From Zopfochytrium polystomum (taxonomy: Eukaryota > Chytridiomycota > Chytridiomycetes > Chytridiales > Chytridiaceae), in the NCBI GenBank assembly GCA_025765615.1, contig JAIVFJ010000086.1, forward strand, positions 197,501 through 261,500: a stretch of DNA of 64,000 nucleotides, in the 5' to 3' direction. The notes beneath the pieces were generated by a model, which made no database searches, had not been told where the DNA came from, and worked only from the letters and a program-made list of their open reading frames with translations. How positions within the stretch are numbered: the first letter of the stretch is position 1; the number at the start of each line of letters is the position of its first letter. The position numbers and the translations under genes were made by a program. Positions 45,386 to 55,117 of the stretch are shown here, piece by piece.

Positions 45386-45900
45386 AGAAAAGAAACGCGA
45401 AACGCTTACAAGCTCGCCTTGTGATACCACCGCACCGTCCCCGCCGCCGCACCACCACCGCCGTCGCCGTCCCTCGCCGCCGCGACCACCTCGTTCTTGT
45501 CAAACTCCACCACCGCGTAGTAACCCCCGCTGCTGCCGCCGCCGCCGCCGCGGAGCCCGGCGTACACCCGCGCCTCGACGATCCGCACCGTCAGCAGGCC
45601 CGTCAGCGCGCGACCGCTCTCGCCGGTGGTGGACGTGGTGGTGGTGGCGGAGGAGAGGGTGAGGCTGCTGGTAGAGGAGGTCAGCGTGTCGTGCGAGCTG
45701 GCGACGGTGGTTGGGGTGGCGGGTTTGAGGGGTGTGGTGGTGGCCGTGCGGTCCTGGGTGTGGTGAGGGGAAGGGGGTTGCGCGGGGGGGGGGGGGGGGG
45801 GGGGTGTTTAGTTTGGGGTAGTTGAAAAGGGGGAAGAGAACGAGGGAAGTGCGGAACCTTGCTGCGGCTGGGATCCACCGAGGACGGCTCTGCGTTGTTG
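43495..45900 (-). CDS. AGC protein kinase of the Ypk1/Gad8 (SGK-like) type
   Basis: Multi-exon; the 5' end is unresolved (an exon encoding SSVDPSRSK near 45880 appears to be internal). An N-terminal C2-like region ([12 protein letters not shown]...[11 protein letters not shown]) precedes the kinase domain [23 protein letters not shown]. Visible motifs: catalytic Lys in [40 protein letters not shown], the T-loop [15 protein letters not shown] (PDK1 site) and [14 protein letters not shown]. The AGC tail has [10 protein letters not shown] and the hydrophobic motif FDGFSY (TORC2 site). Ypk1/Gad8 kinases act downstream of TORC2 in membrane-stress and sphingolipid control. One extra base at about 44625 breaks the frame between RFAEERAR and [10 protein letters not shown]; a conserved kinase is unlikely to be dead otherwise, so a consensus error is plausible. 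Several introns contain homopolymers. Confidence 0.88.
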
Positions 45901-46466
45901 TTATTTTATGGTTGGTGCCGAGTCGATTGGGTTGAAAGGATAGAATTGTTAGCCGCGACTTGAGTGTGTCCCGATCTGGATCAAGTCACCCTTCGACTCC
46001 CCTCTACTTTCTCTTCACTATCCCGCTTATCGACTCAACTCTTCATTAGCCGAAACAGCGACATTGCGGTGGGTTGGTAACGTGCTCGACTACGGCGTGC
46101 GATGCTTTTTTCTTCTTTTTTTTTTTTCGGTTGCTTTCCGGTCCTCAGCTATCTCTGGAGTCCTGCTACTGTAAACCCTCTCCGTATCAGGTGAAAACGA
46201 GCGATTACTCAAGTGACACCCCCCGACCCCACTCCCTTTTCCAAAACCAGTAACGAAAACAATAAATAAAGGAAGCCCGTTCTGGAACGATCTTAACCCA
46301 GCAAAGCAAAATGCCGCTGCCTTAATAAAGCAAACACCTCCGTGTTTGTGACTCCCACCCAAGCGAGGGGGCCGTCGCTAGATGCAATGATGATGAGGTG
46401 GGGTGTTTGAACGGAAAACGTGTTGTGACTTTGTGCTGGCTCAGACCCACTCACACACACACACTC

Positions 46467-46510
<44 letters not shown>

Positions 46511-46947
46511 GCTCGGCGGTTCGGTTAGGGAATATATCTATCCATCCATCCATCTCTCTCTCTTTCTCTCCCGCTGCCTCTGTTTCCCTTTTCCCTCTTC
46601 TCCTTTCTTTTCCTTTTTCGATCCCCTCTGTTATCGCTTCAAAGCATTGCGTTTGAAAGTGGGAAAAGAGACGGGCGACTGAGAAGGAAGAAAAAGGGAA
46701 CTGGGGGAGAAAGAGAAACAGAAAGGACGTGTGGGATGTCGGGAAGTGGCTTGACCCCCCGAACATACAGTTAGACATTGCCTGGGAGGGAAGGAAGGGT
46801 GATCGCGCGCGCGCGCAGCCACGAGGCGAGAGCGAGAGAGAGCGAGAGAGCACAAGGGAAGAAGAGAGGGGAGGGGTAGAATTATCACATTAAAAGCGGC
46901 GAGCCACACGTTAATAGAAGGGGTTCGCTGCAATTGTTGTAGTTTTC
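45901..46947. other. Divergent intergenic region with CT tract
   Basis: Upstream of the kinase (minus) and the exonuclease (plus). (CT)n at about 46463-46508. May include the undetected first exon of the kinase. Confidence 0.45.
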
Positions 46948-49200
46948 ATGGCCAAGTCAAAACAGCAGCAGCAGACGCCGGCTCCGACCCCGTCTTCGTC
47001 GGCGGCGACGGCGGCGGCGGCGGCGGCGATGCCATCGTTGGCACCAGCACCAGCATCATCATCATCATCATCATCCGCATCGGCATCTGTATCGGCGTCG
47101 GCATTGGCGGCAGCAGCAGCAGCAGCAGCAGACATCGACGCCTCCGCCGCCGCCGCCGCCGCCGAGGTAGAGGTGGGGAATGGCGACTTGAGGATGCCGA
47201 AGACGAAAAACAAGAAAAACAAGAACAAGGACGCAGCCGCCGCAACCGGCGCCGGCGACTCACCACCCTTCGACCCCGAATTTGACGAGCCCGAAGGCAC
47301 CGCCGACGGCGCGGGGCTCGGCGCCCGCCGCAAGCCAACCGTCGCCGACCTCCGCGCCGCGCTCGCCGCGCTGCGCATCTCGTCGCGCGGCACGAAGGAC
47401 TCCCTCGCCAAGCGCCTCCGCAAGGCCGTCAAGGACGAAAAGGCCGCCGTCGAAGCCTGCCTGCGCGCCGTCCGCGCAGACGTCAACACCGAGACCACCC
47501 AGAAAGTGACGGTGCCCGGCGACGCCGTCGTCGCCGCCTTTTGCGTCGTGGACTTCATCGGAGAGGACGACAACTACAAGGACGAAGCTGCTGGAGACGA
47601 CGGCACCCTCGACGAGCCCCCAACCTCCGTCCGCGCCGCCCTGGTGGTCCCCGGCAACCCCGCCGCCCGCGTCGTCGCAACCTTCGAGGGCCCCGCCGGC
47701 TTCGCCAGCTGGCTCCATGCCGCCGCCGCCGCCGCCACAAGCGCCACGGATCCGTCTGCCGCCGTTCAGGTCGTCCCCGTCTCCCCGCTCGCCGCCGCCG
47801 CCCTCGCCGCCCACCTCCTCACCGCCCCGGCCCCGCACCCCGTCCTCGCCTCCACCCTCGCCCCACGTCCCGCCCGCTTCTTCCCCGCCGTCTCCACCGC
47901 CCGCCCCGCCGTCTTGCTACGCTGGATCGCCGCCGCCTGCGCGGGTAAGCACCTGAGAAACTTGGCGGCGACCGAGTCCGCCGTCGGCCTGCCCCTCGGC
48001 GGCAGCGAGCAAGGCGCCGCAATGACAGAGCTCGCCCGCGCCGCGGCCGTCGTCACGAAACTGCTGGACGACCACGGCCCCGCGGCCGTCGCCGCCCACG
48101 CCCGCCGCGTCGCACAGGCCGTCGGCGTCCTGCCGCGACCGATGGAGAACGTGCGACCCCGCGTCGCCGCCGTATCCGCTGCCTCCCCCCCGCCGCCGCA
48201 GCCGTCGTTGGCCGACACCCACCGCGACCCCGCCGCGCGGGTCGCGCGCGCCAAAACCGTCTTCGACGGCGACGACCTCCCGCAGTACTACTGCGTCCTC
48301 GACGTCGAAGCCACCTGCGACGACACGGTCCCGCGCGGCCACTTCCCGAACGAGATCATCGAGTTCCCCGTCGTCCTCGTTTCCCGCGCCGACGCGCGCG
48401 TCGTCACAGAGTTTAGGCGGTTCGTGAGGCCCGTCCTGAACCCCGTGTTGACAAAGTTTTGCGTCGGGTTGACGGGCATTCGGCAGGCGGAAGTGGACGC
48501 TGCGGACACGTGGGTGGAGGTGTTGCGGGAGTTTGAGGAGTGGTTGGAGAGGTGGGTGGGCGCGGGATTTCGGAGGCAGTGGGGGGGTAAGAGGGGGAAG
48601 GCGGGGAAGGGAAGGAGGAGGAGGAGGAGGAGGGGGAGGAATGAAGAGGTGGTGGTGGAGGAGGAGGAAGAGGTTGCGGACGAGGGGGATGTCGGTGAGG
48701 CGGAGGAAGTGGGTGAAGAGGAGGACGGAGAGACTGGAAAGGGTGACGACGGAGGGGAGGAGGAAGCTGCGGAGGACGTGGAGGAGCAGGAGGAGGAGGA
48801 TGAAGGCGACGCGGCGGGATCCAACGACAACACCGACGCCGACGACGACGCCGACGACGGCGACGCGACCTCACCGGACCCCACCGCGCCCATCGTCGTC
48901 CGCTTCGCGACCGACGGACCCTGGGACATCCGCGACTTTGTCGCCAAGCAGTGCAAGCTCTCCGGCCTCCCCGTCCCGCGCTACATGCGCGACTACCTCG
49001 ACGTCCGCAAACGATTCCGCGACGCGTACCCCGCCGCGCGAAGGAAAAAAGCGAGGAGGCGCGTCGGCGGCGGGCTCGCCCATATGTGCGAGGCGATGTT
49101 TCCGGGGGAGGGGTTCCAGGGCAGGCAGCATTCGGGCATTGATGATACGAGGAATGTCGCGAGGGTCGTGTGCAAGATGGTTAGGGATGGGGTGGCGTGA
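46948..49200 (+). CDS. SAP-domain DEDDh 3'-5' exoribonuclease (ERI1-like)
   Basis: A single exon of 750 residues. An Ala-rich N-terminus precedes a SAP motif (about residues 130-165, TVADLRAALAALRISSRGTKDSLAKRL) that contacts nucleic acid. The exonuclease domain starts near residue 448: YYCVLDVEATCDD (DxE), NEIIEFPVVLV, a long acidic insert rich in Glu and Gly (about 540-640), then FATDGPWDIRDFV (third Asp), YLDVRKRFRDAY and HSGIDDTRNVARVV (fourth and fifth catalytic residues, H...D). ERI1 family members trim histone mRNA, 5.8S rRNA and small RNAs. The insert between the second and third motifs is unusually large. No frame break is needed, in contrast to several neighbours. Confidence 0.88.
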   Translation: MAKSKQQQQTPAPTPSSSAATAAAAAAMPSLAPAPASSSSSSSASASVSASALAAAAAAAADIDASAAAAAAEVEVGNGDLRMPKTKNKKNKNKDAAAATGAGDSPPFDPEFDEPEGTADGAGLGARRKPTVADLRAALAALRISSRGTKDSLAKRLRKAVKDEKAAVEACLRAVRADVNTETTQKVTVPGDAVVAAFCVVDFIGEDDNYKDEAAGDDGTLDEPPTSVRAALVVPGNPAARVVATFEGPAGFASWLHAAAAAATSATDPSAAVQVVPVSPLAAAALAAHLLTAPAPHPVLASTLAPRPARFFPAVSTARPAVLLRWIAAACAGKHLRNLAATESAVGLPLGGSEQGAAMTELARAAAVVTKLLDDHGPAAVAAHARRVAQAVGVLPRPMENVRPRVAAVSAASPPPPQPSLADTHRDPAARVARAKTVFDGDDLPQYYCVLDVEATCDDTVPRGHFPNEIIEFPVVLVSRADARVVTEFRRFVRPVLNPVLTKFCVGLTGIRQAEVDAADTWVEVLREFEEWLERWVGAGFRRQWGGKRGKAGKGRRRRRRRGRNEEVVVEEEEEVADEGDVGEAEEVGEEEDGETGKGDDGGEEEAAEDVEEQEEEDEGDAAGSNDNTDADDDADDGDATSPDPTAPIVVRFATDGPWDIRDFVAKQCKLSGLPVPRYMRDYLDVRKRFRDAYPAARRKKARRRVGGGLAHMCEAMFPGEGFQGRQHSGIDDTRNVARVVCKMVRDGVA

Positions 49201-49584
49201 GGGTGGGGTTGGGGAGTGGGGGGCATGTGTGTGCGTGTGAGTGTGAGTGTGTGTGTGTTTTCGTGTTCGCTTTCCGTTCCCTTCTTCCTGTTTCTCTCTT
49301 GCTGCATGCGCAACGCGACCCCTCTCGGTCGGACAGTCGGCCCTGTCTTTTCTTTCGTGGGTTAAACTTGCATAAAACTGTGTTTCCTTCTCCCGAGTAA
49401 AAAACACTACAAACCCTTGGCTATGCAGCAAGTGCACGACCCAGCCGAAGTAAACTAAAGGCGAGCAACGTCGGAAGTCCAAAGTGAGGGAGGGCTCGGC
49501 GTGAGAAGTTGGAGCACAATTCCCAATCCTTGTGTCCAACCCTAGGTATTAAAGTTATTGTCTGAGTTTAAAATTGGTTTGTAA
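49201..49584. other. Intergenic
   Basis: A short GT-rich run near 49225-49260; otherwise nothing seen. Confidence 0.45.
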
Positions 49585-49666
49585 GACAACGTGGCCGAGC
49601 GGTTAAGGCGACAGACTCGAAATCTGTTACTCTCTGGGTGCGCAGGTTCGAGTCCTGCCGTTGTCG
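49585..49666 (+). tRNA. tRNA-Ser (CGA)
   Basis: 82 nt, differing from the 12806-12887 copy at one D-arm base. Long variable arm, CGA anticodon, no intron. Confidence 0.95.
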
Positions 49667-50605
49667 ATTAGTGAGTACCGAAATCATTCATTCGGAGATT
49701 TTGTTTTTCCAATGTTTCTCATGTTCCATGCGAGGCCACACATTCGACAGCACCAGGCTAAAAAAGCTATCAAAAGCGAGGCAATGATAGAGAGAGAGAG
49801 CCGAAAAAAAGCAGGCCAGAGGTGGGCTGGAGTGATAGACTTGCTATTCCTTTCTGAGACACACTACCAAGAAGTATCCGAGCACACTTCCGGTGCGGAG
49901 AACTTTGGCCTGTTCCACGACAAGACTGGACAATAGGGAAGTGCTGAAAGTGAGTCGCGACTCCCATCCCTCCCAAAGCATTCCCGCCATGAGGCAAGGG
50001 TGGAGAACTCGCCGCAATACTTTCCACTGGAACCTCTGCCCACCGATCGCAATCGCGAGCTGACGCAGATCTGGTTCTAAAAAGCACCGGTCCTTCGGCG
50101 GCGCTCTCCCCTGACCTCGCAACACATTTGACCCGAAGCGGTTCAGTGTCGTGGGCAGTGGCGAAAACGGGCGGCGGACGATTGACGGCCCCCGGTCGGA
50201 CCGAAGCGCTACTGGGGCAAACCAAGAAGTGCAGAGCCGTGTGGTGGTTGCAGAGCTGCCAAGCGGCTGAGAGTGCCGAGGTGGGGGGGGGGCTGGCGGG
50301 GACTCGAGGGGCGACGGGAACGGTGGAATGGCGAGGTGGTGAGGCAGAAAAGCAGTTGGGAAAAGCGCTTTTCCCTTTTCCGAGGATTCAGACGGCAATG
50401 GAAGTGGACCGGAACCGGGCCTTGGTTCAGCGCCTGGTGCAGTGTTGGTCGCGCCCACCAAAGACAGCGGCGGCGGGGTGTCGAAAAAAAAAAAGGGGGC
50501 AAAAGAAGGGAAAAAAAAAAAATAGAAAGGAAGGCAAAGTGTCATAGGTACGTGCCCGACGATGCTCAACCATCCACATTCGAACCTTGAGTAGCTATGC
50601 GGCGA
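49667..50605. other. Intergenic, no supported gene
   Basis: A 241-residue minus-strand frame (50569-49844) crosses homopolymers and shows no domain. Left unannotated. Confidence 0.4.
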
Positions 50606-50679
50606 CGGTACCCGACCGGGGTTGATCCGGCGACCTGTCCGTCGAAAGTGGACCGCTCTACCACTGAGCTACAAGTACC
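50606..50679 (-). tRNA. Remoulded tRNA: tRNA-Cys body with UUC (Glu) anticodon, or tRNA pseudogene
   Basis: 74 nt without an intron. The D-arm, variable region and T-arm are the same as in the local tRNA-Cys genes, but the anticodon arm reads GTCCA-CTTTCGA-CGGAC, giving TTC. The acceptor is GGTACTT pairing fully with GGGTACC. The altered acceptor stem remains paired on both strands, which is not expected of random decay. One anticodon-stem mismatch (A31-C39) weakens the case for function. Confidence 0.6.
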
Positions 50680-51006
50680 ACCGACTCCGTTCGGTTGCCA
50701 GATTTACCCTTTTTACCAGAGGACAACAGGGCACGGAAAGAGTCCGTTGATTTCCCCAAAATGGGGTGGGGGCCAATTGTGACTGCACAAATGAGGGAAA
50801 AAAATAGAATGAGGTGCTGTCTCATTTGAGGCGAAATCGAGGGGAAAGATCTTTTGAATTTGGATGAGGAGAAATTTGGGGAATTGAAAAGAGGGCCCAC
50901 AACCATGACAGAACACAAATCAGGAGAGCACCCAAAGATACGATCTGTGGAAACAGCCAAACGGGCACAAGCTGATTTGCGGCGGAAATCGAAAATTTTA
51001 CGAGAA
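50680..51006. other. Spacer between tRNA genes
   Basis: No gene or repeat recognised. Confidence 0.45.
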
Positions 51007-51097
51007 AGGACCCAGCCGGGGTTGATCCGGCGACCTGTCGATGACTGGTCCCTCCGGGACACTGCAGTCGACCGCTCTACCACTGAGCTATAAGTCC
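51007..51097 (-). tRNA. tRNA-Cys (GCA) with intron
   Basis: 91 nt, with GGACTTA acceptor and GCA anticodon. The intron of about 19 nt differs slightly from the other two Cys genes, with TCCCGGAGGGACCAG as its core. Confidence 0.93.
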
Positions 51098-52249
51098 GTG
51101 ATCGAAAAGGACCAGGCAAATATATCAAATACATTTTCGGATCTCGAAGCAAAACAAACAAATGCTGGAAAGAAAAACTAACAGAAAAACCGAAAAAAAA
51201 GAATGTAGTCGCAATGTCCCATACCCACACTCCTCATCCTCCCGTTTCCCCTCCACCCTCCCCAAGTTTGACAAGTCTCAATTGTTTGGCTTGGGGGTTG
51301 GGAGTTAATTTGAATCCAATTTCTCGTTTTCACGCAGTCTTGACGCCACCCCATTTACCCCCAAGTTCCAACTCTCCAACGGGGAGGGGCCGAAGAGACG
51401 CCCGAAGGAGGCTTGTGGCGCCGATTGAGGGTCGTCGTTCGCAATGCGTGCGTGCGCGCGACGTGGGTGGGGGGGGGGGGGGGGGGGTTTTGTTTGTTTG
51501 TTTGCAATCCAATCGATGGATCTGATGCGGCGTGGGTGGTTTGCGGGGGAGTGGAGCGGGGTGCGGGAGATAAGCGGGTCGTGTGTCTCTTTAAATTTTT
51601 CCGTTCGTGTGGGGCGGCGCTTGGGCTGTCTAATCGCTCGTTCCCCTTGTCGTATGGAAAGATTGATGATTGATAAGCGAGGCAAGGCTGTGATGGATCA
51701 GATCAGATGCATTAGTGGTGGTGCTGGGGCGGTCGCGCGAAAAAATCCAAAGAGTGTGTGTGAGAGAGAGAGCGCGCGTGTGTGTGTGTATGTGTGGATG
51801 TGTGTGGGGGGGGCGGGGGCGAGAGACCCAGAGACCAGTTGTGCCCAGTTGACGTGCACTTTTTGCTGCCCCCCCTCTCTCTCTCCCCGCAGCTTGTATT
51901 TGTTTGGACATGTCTCTGTGCGTGTTTGTGTTTGTGTGCTGCCCAAAAACAGTACGTCGCGAACAGCGCGAAGAGAGCTTGTTGTGGCATATGTGTGCTT
52001 GGGCACGCCTTGTCGCAATTTCGTGTGTGTGCTCGCTATGTGCGTGGGTGCGTGTGCCAATGAAGAAAACGCGGAAGGAACAGGGTGTTTGTTTGCCCGC
52101 CGCTTTGTGGGGGGGGGGTTTGCATTTTGCGGCTTTGGTAAGAGAGAGAGAGTGAGAGAGAGAGAGATGTGAGAGATAGATGGATTGAGAGAGAAAGAGC
52201 GGGAGAGGAGGAGAGAGAGAGACAGAAAGAGAGAGAGAGGGTACGTGGC

Positions 52250-52303
<54 letters not shown>

Positions 52304-52402
52304 CTGAAGTCGATGTGTCGGCCACACATGTCACATGCACGCATTCGGCAATTGGACAGTGTTTGGTGTTCAACACCCTGCCTGCTGGATGTCTCTCGCG
52401 CT

Positions 52403-52442
<40 letters not shown>

Positions 52443-54495
52443 TCTCTCTCTTTCAGTAATGCCAGTATTTCACTTCGTTGTTTGCAGGCCATGGGTGTCG
52501 CGAACGCACGATTTGCACGTTTGTCTTGGCGCAGTACGCGCTGTACGTCTGTCTCGCTCCCTGATTTGTCTGCCTCTTTGTCTCCCTTTTGCTCATTCTT
52601 GCGCGCAGCCATGTGGGGTCGTCAAATCCGCAGGAAAACGTGCCATTGCTCACAGCCCGACATAGACAACAGACAGACTGACAGACAAACCTCTCTGTCT
52701 GTTCTGCCAGTGTTGCGTTGTTCTTCTTGGATCTTTCTGTCTTTTGTGGTGCAAATGTTTTTCCGTCAATTTTATTTTGTCTTCTTTTGTTTTCTCTCCA
52801 CATTGGCTCGTTGCATGAGAGTGAAAATCTGTCTCTGTCCATCTACCTGTCTGTCTGTCTCACTATCTGTCTGTCTATCTCTGTCACTGTCGCGTGTGTG
52901 TGGGCGCCCGTCGCCATCGATCCGCCGTTTTTTTCATTTCCCTTTATCGCCAAAAGCGGATGAGTCTGTCTCTCTCTCTCGCTCTCCCTCTCTCTCTCGC
53001 TCTCTTTTTCACTCAATCACTCTCTCTCACTCTCGACCCCTCTCTCTCTCTGTCGATGGCACTGACGCCTCCATATATTTCATCCACTCCTTTCTCCTCT
53101 CCCCTTCAGCTCCGCCCTCCTTCACCCTGCCCTCGTCCGCCGCGCGCTCGCCCCAGCCAGCAGTCGTCGTCGCCGAAAACGAAAGGATACCACTGAACAG
53201 ACCAAAAGACACCCCGGTACCGCACAGATAAAAAAAAATTCCCGATCTGTCGCCACCCGCCTTCGGAAGATATACTCAACCACAACCCGCGCACCCGATC
53301 AGTGCAAACCGGGGACCGGAGACGCCCGACAGCGGGTGAGTGGGGCGTGTACACACGCACAACGAACGGACGCACGCACGCCCGCCACCACGTAAACAAT
53401 ATTGGGGTAGTTGTTAAATCTAAACTCCAACTTTCCTGCTCCCTCCCGCTCACCCATTACGCGCGCATTTTTTTTTTTTTGGGGGACGCCCTCGCCGTGT
53501 GGAAGGAAGGCGAGGTGGGTGGTGGTGGGTGGGTGGGGTGATTGTTTCGTGTGTGGATCCGCCGCCCTCCCTGATTGACGACGGGCTTGGGTGCGTGGGG
53601 GGCGCGAACACGGCGCTACTCCCTGTCTCTGTCGCTGTCTCTCACTCACTCGCTCTCTCTCACTCACTCGCTCTCTCTCCGGCTCTGGCTCTCTGTCTGT
53701 CTGTCTGTCTGTCTGTCTCTGTCTCGAACACACACTCACTCATGCACACGTTCACACACACACACACAAACACACATCGCACAGGTTTGGTTTCGTTTGT
53801 TTTGTTTGTCGTTCGTCGCAAGCTTCGACCAAACAACAACAACCCGAGTTGCGCGCGGTACGTACACACACACACACACACACACACACAAGTTCCCACC
53901 CACATGACCGTCCGTCCCTTTCGTCACCTCCCCCCCCACGGCTTGCTCGTTGTTGCCCCGCGCCCGCCCGCCCGCCCGCCGGCCCGCCCGCCCACCCGTC
54001 GCCACGCGTGCGTGAGTGAGTGTGTGGGGGTTTCTGGGGTGGAAGAACGGCAGAATGCGGGCAGGCCGTGGGAGGGAGGGAGCGAATTCGGGCGAATTCT
54101 TTCTGGGGCTTGCGAATCTCGCGCGTGGTTTGTGGAGGGTTGGGTGCCTTATAGGCAGCAAAAGGGGCGTGGTTGTCTCTCTTTCTCTCTCTCTCTCTCT
54201 CCCTCTCTCTCTCTCTGCTGCTGCTGGTAGCTCCGTGCCTATGCATGCATTGCGTTTCGGGCTGCGTATGCGTGTGCACCGCCCTCGCCGCCCGCTGCGC
54301 GTTACCTTCTTCTTCTTCTTCCTTTTCGTCCTGTCGTCCCATCCCGTCCTCTCCAATTGTTGTTGTTGTGTTGTCTTCTCGGGGTTTGCTGCTGACCAAC
54401 AACGGCCACAAGTCGCCATCTTTCGCTGGGCGCAGGCAGGCAGACTTTGTGTGCGGGGGGGCTGTGGGTGACATCTTTGGATTTTCTGTCTCTCG

Positions 54496-54538
<43 letters not shown>

Positions 54539-54850
54539 GCTCGTTTTTCTCTCTTCGTGTGTCTGTCTCTCGCTCGCCCTGCCTGCCTCCGTCTGTCTGT
54601 CTGCCTGTTCTGACTGCCTCTCTGTCTGTCCGTCTGTCTGTCTGTCTGTCTGCGGCTCTCACGCACACACACACACACACATCTGCCTGCCTGCCTGCCT
54701 CGCTTTCGTCAACTCACTCACTCACTCACTCACTCACTCACTCCCCACTCACAGGCAGCCAGCCAAGCAGCGAGGAAGGCAAATCAAGGAAGAGAACGAA
54801 AGCAAGCGAGCGAACGAGCGCGGGTTATCTTTATTGTAGCTAGTAGTAGC

Positions 54851-54891
<41 letters not shown>

Positions 54892-55117
54892 CAGTGTATT
54901 TGCCCGTCGCGTGTCGCCCGTTACCCTGAACTCCGCCTGCCCACTATCGTTGCTTGCTGCTTGCTGCTGCTGCTGCTGGCTGGCCTTCCCACTCACCCAT
55001 CGAATCCATCCATTGATCCATCCATCCACCCATCCATCCCCCCACCCATCATCCCCCCCCACACACGACTATCCGATCCACACCCACCCACCCCAAACCA
55101 TCGCCCTTTCCCGATCG
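51098..55117. other. Four-kilobase microsatellite-dense region upstream of the CCCH gene
   Basis: Contains G-runs (51470-51487), (GT)n at about 52253-52302, (CT)n at about 52410-52450, (CTGT)n at about 53694-53718, 54495-54532 and 54625-54650, (CA)n at about 53755-53770 and 53866-53890, (CACT)n near 54713-54742 and (AGT)n at 54841-54894. All long frames here are repeat translations (Leu-Ser, Cys-Val, His-Thr). Probably the promoter and long 5' leader of the gene at 55118. Confidence 0.5.

Noticed and set aside
49844..50569. 241-residue minus-strand frame near the tRNA cluster
   Set aside because: Poly-Phe and Pro-rich composition from homopolymers, no domain and no supporting splice structure.
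51444..54678. Several frames of 200-314 residues on both strands (Cys-Val, His-Thr, Arg-Glu, Leu-Ser rich)
   Set aside because: They are translations of GT, CA and CTGT repeats; overlapping frames on opposite strands are equally open.
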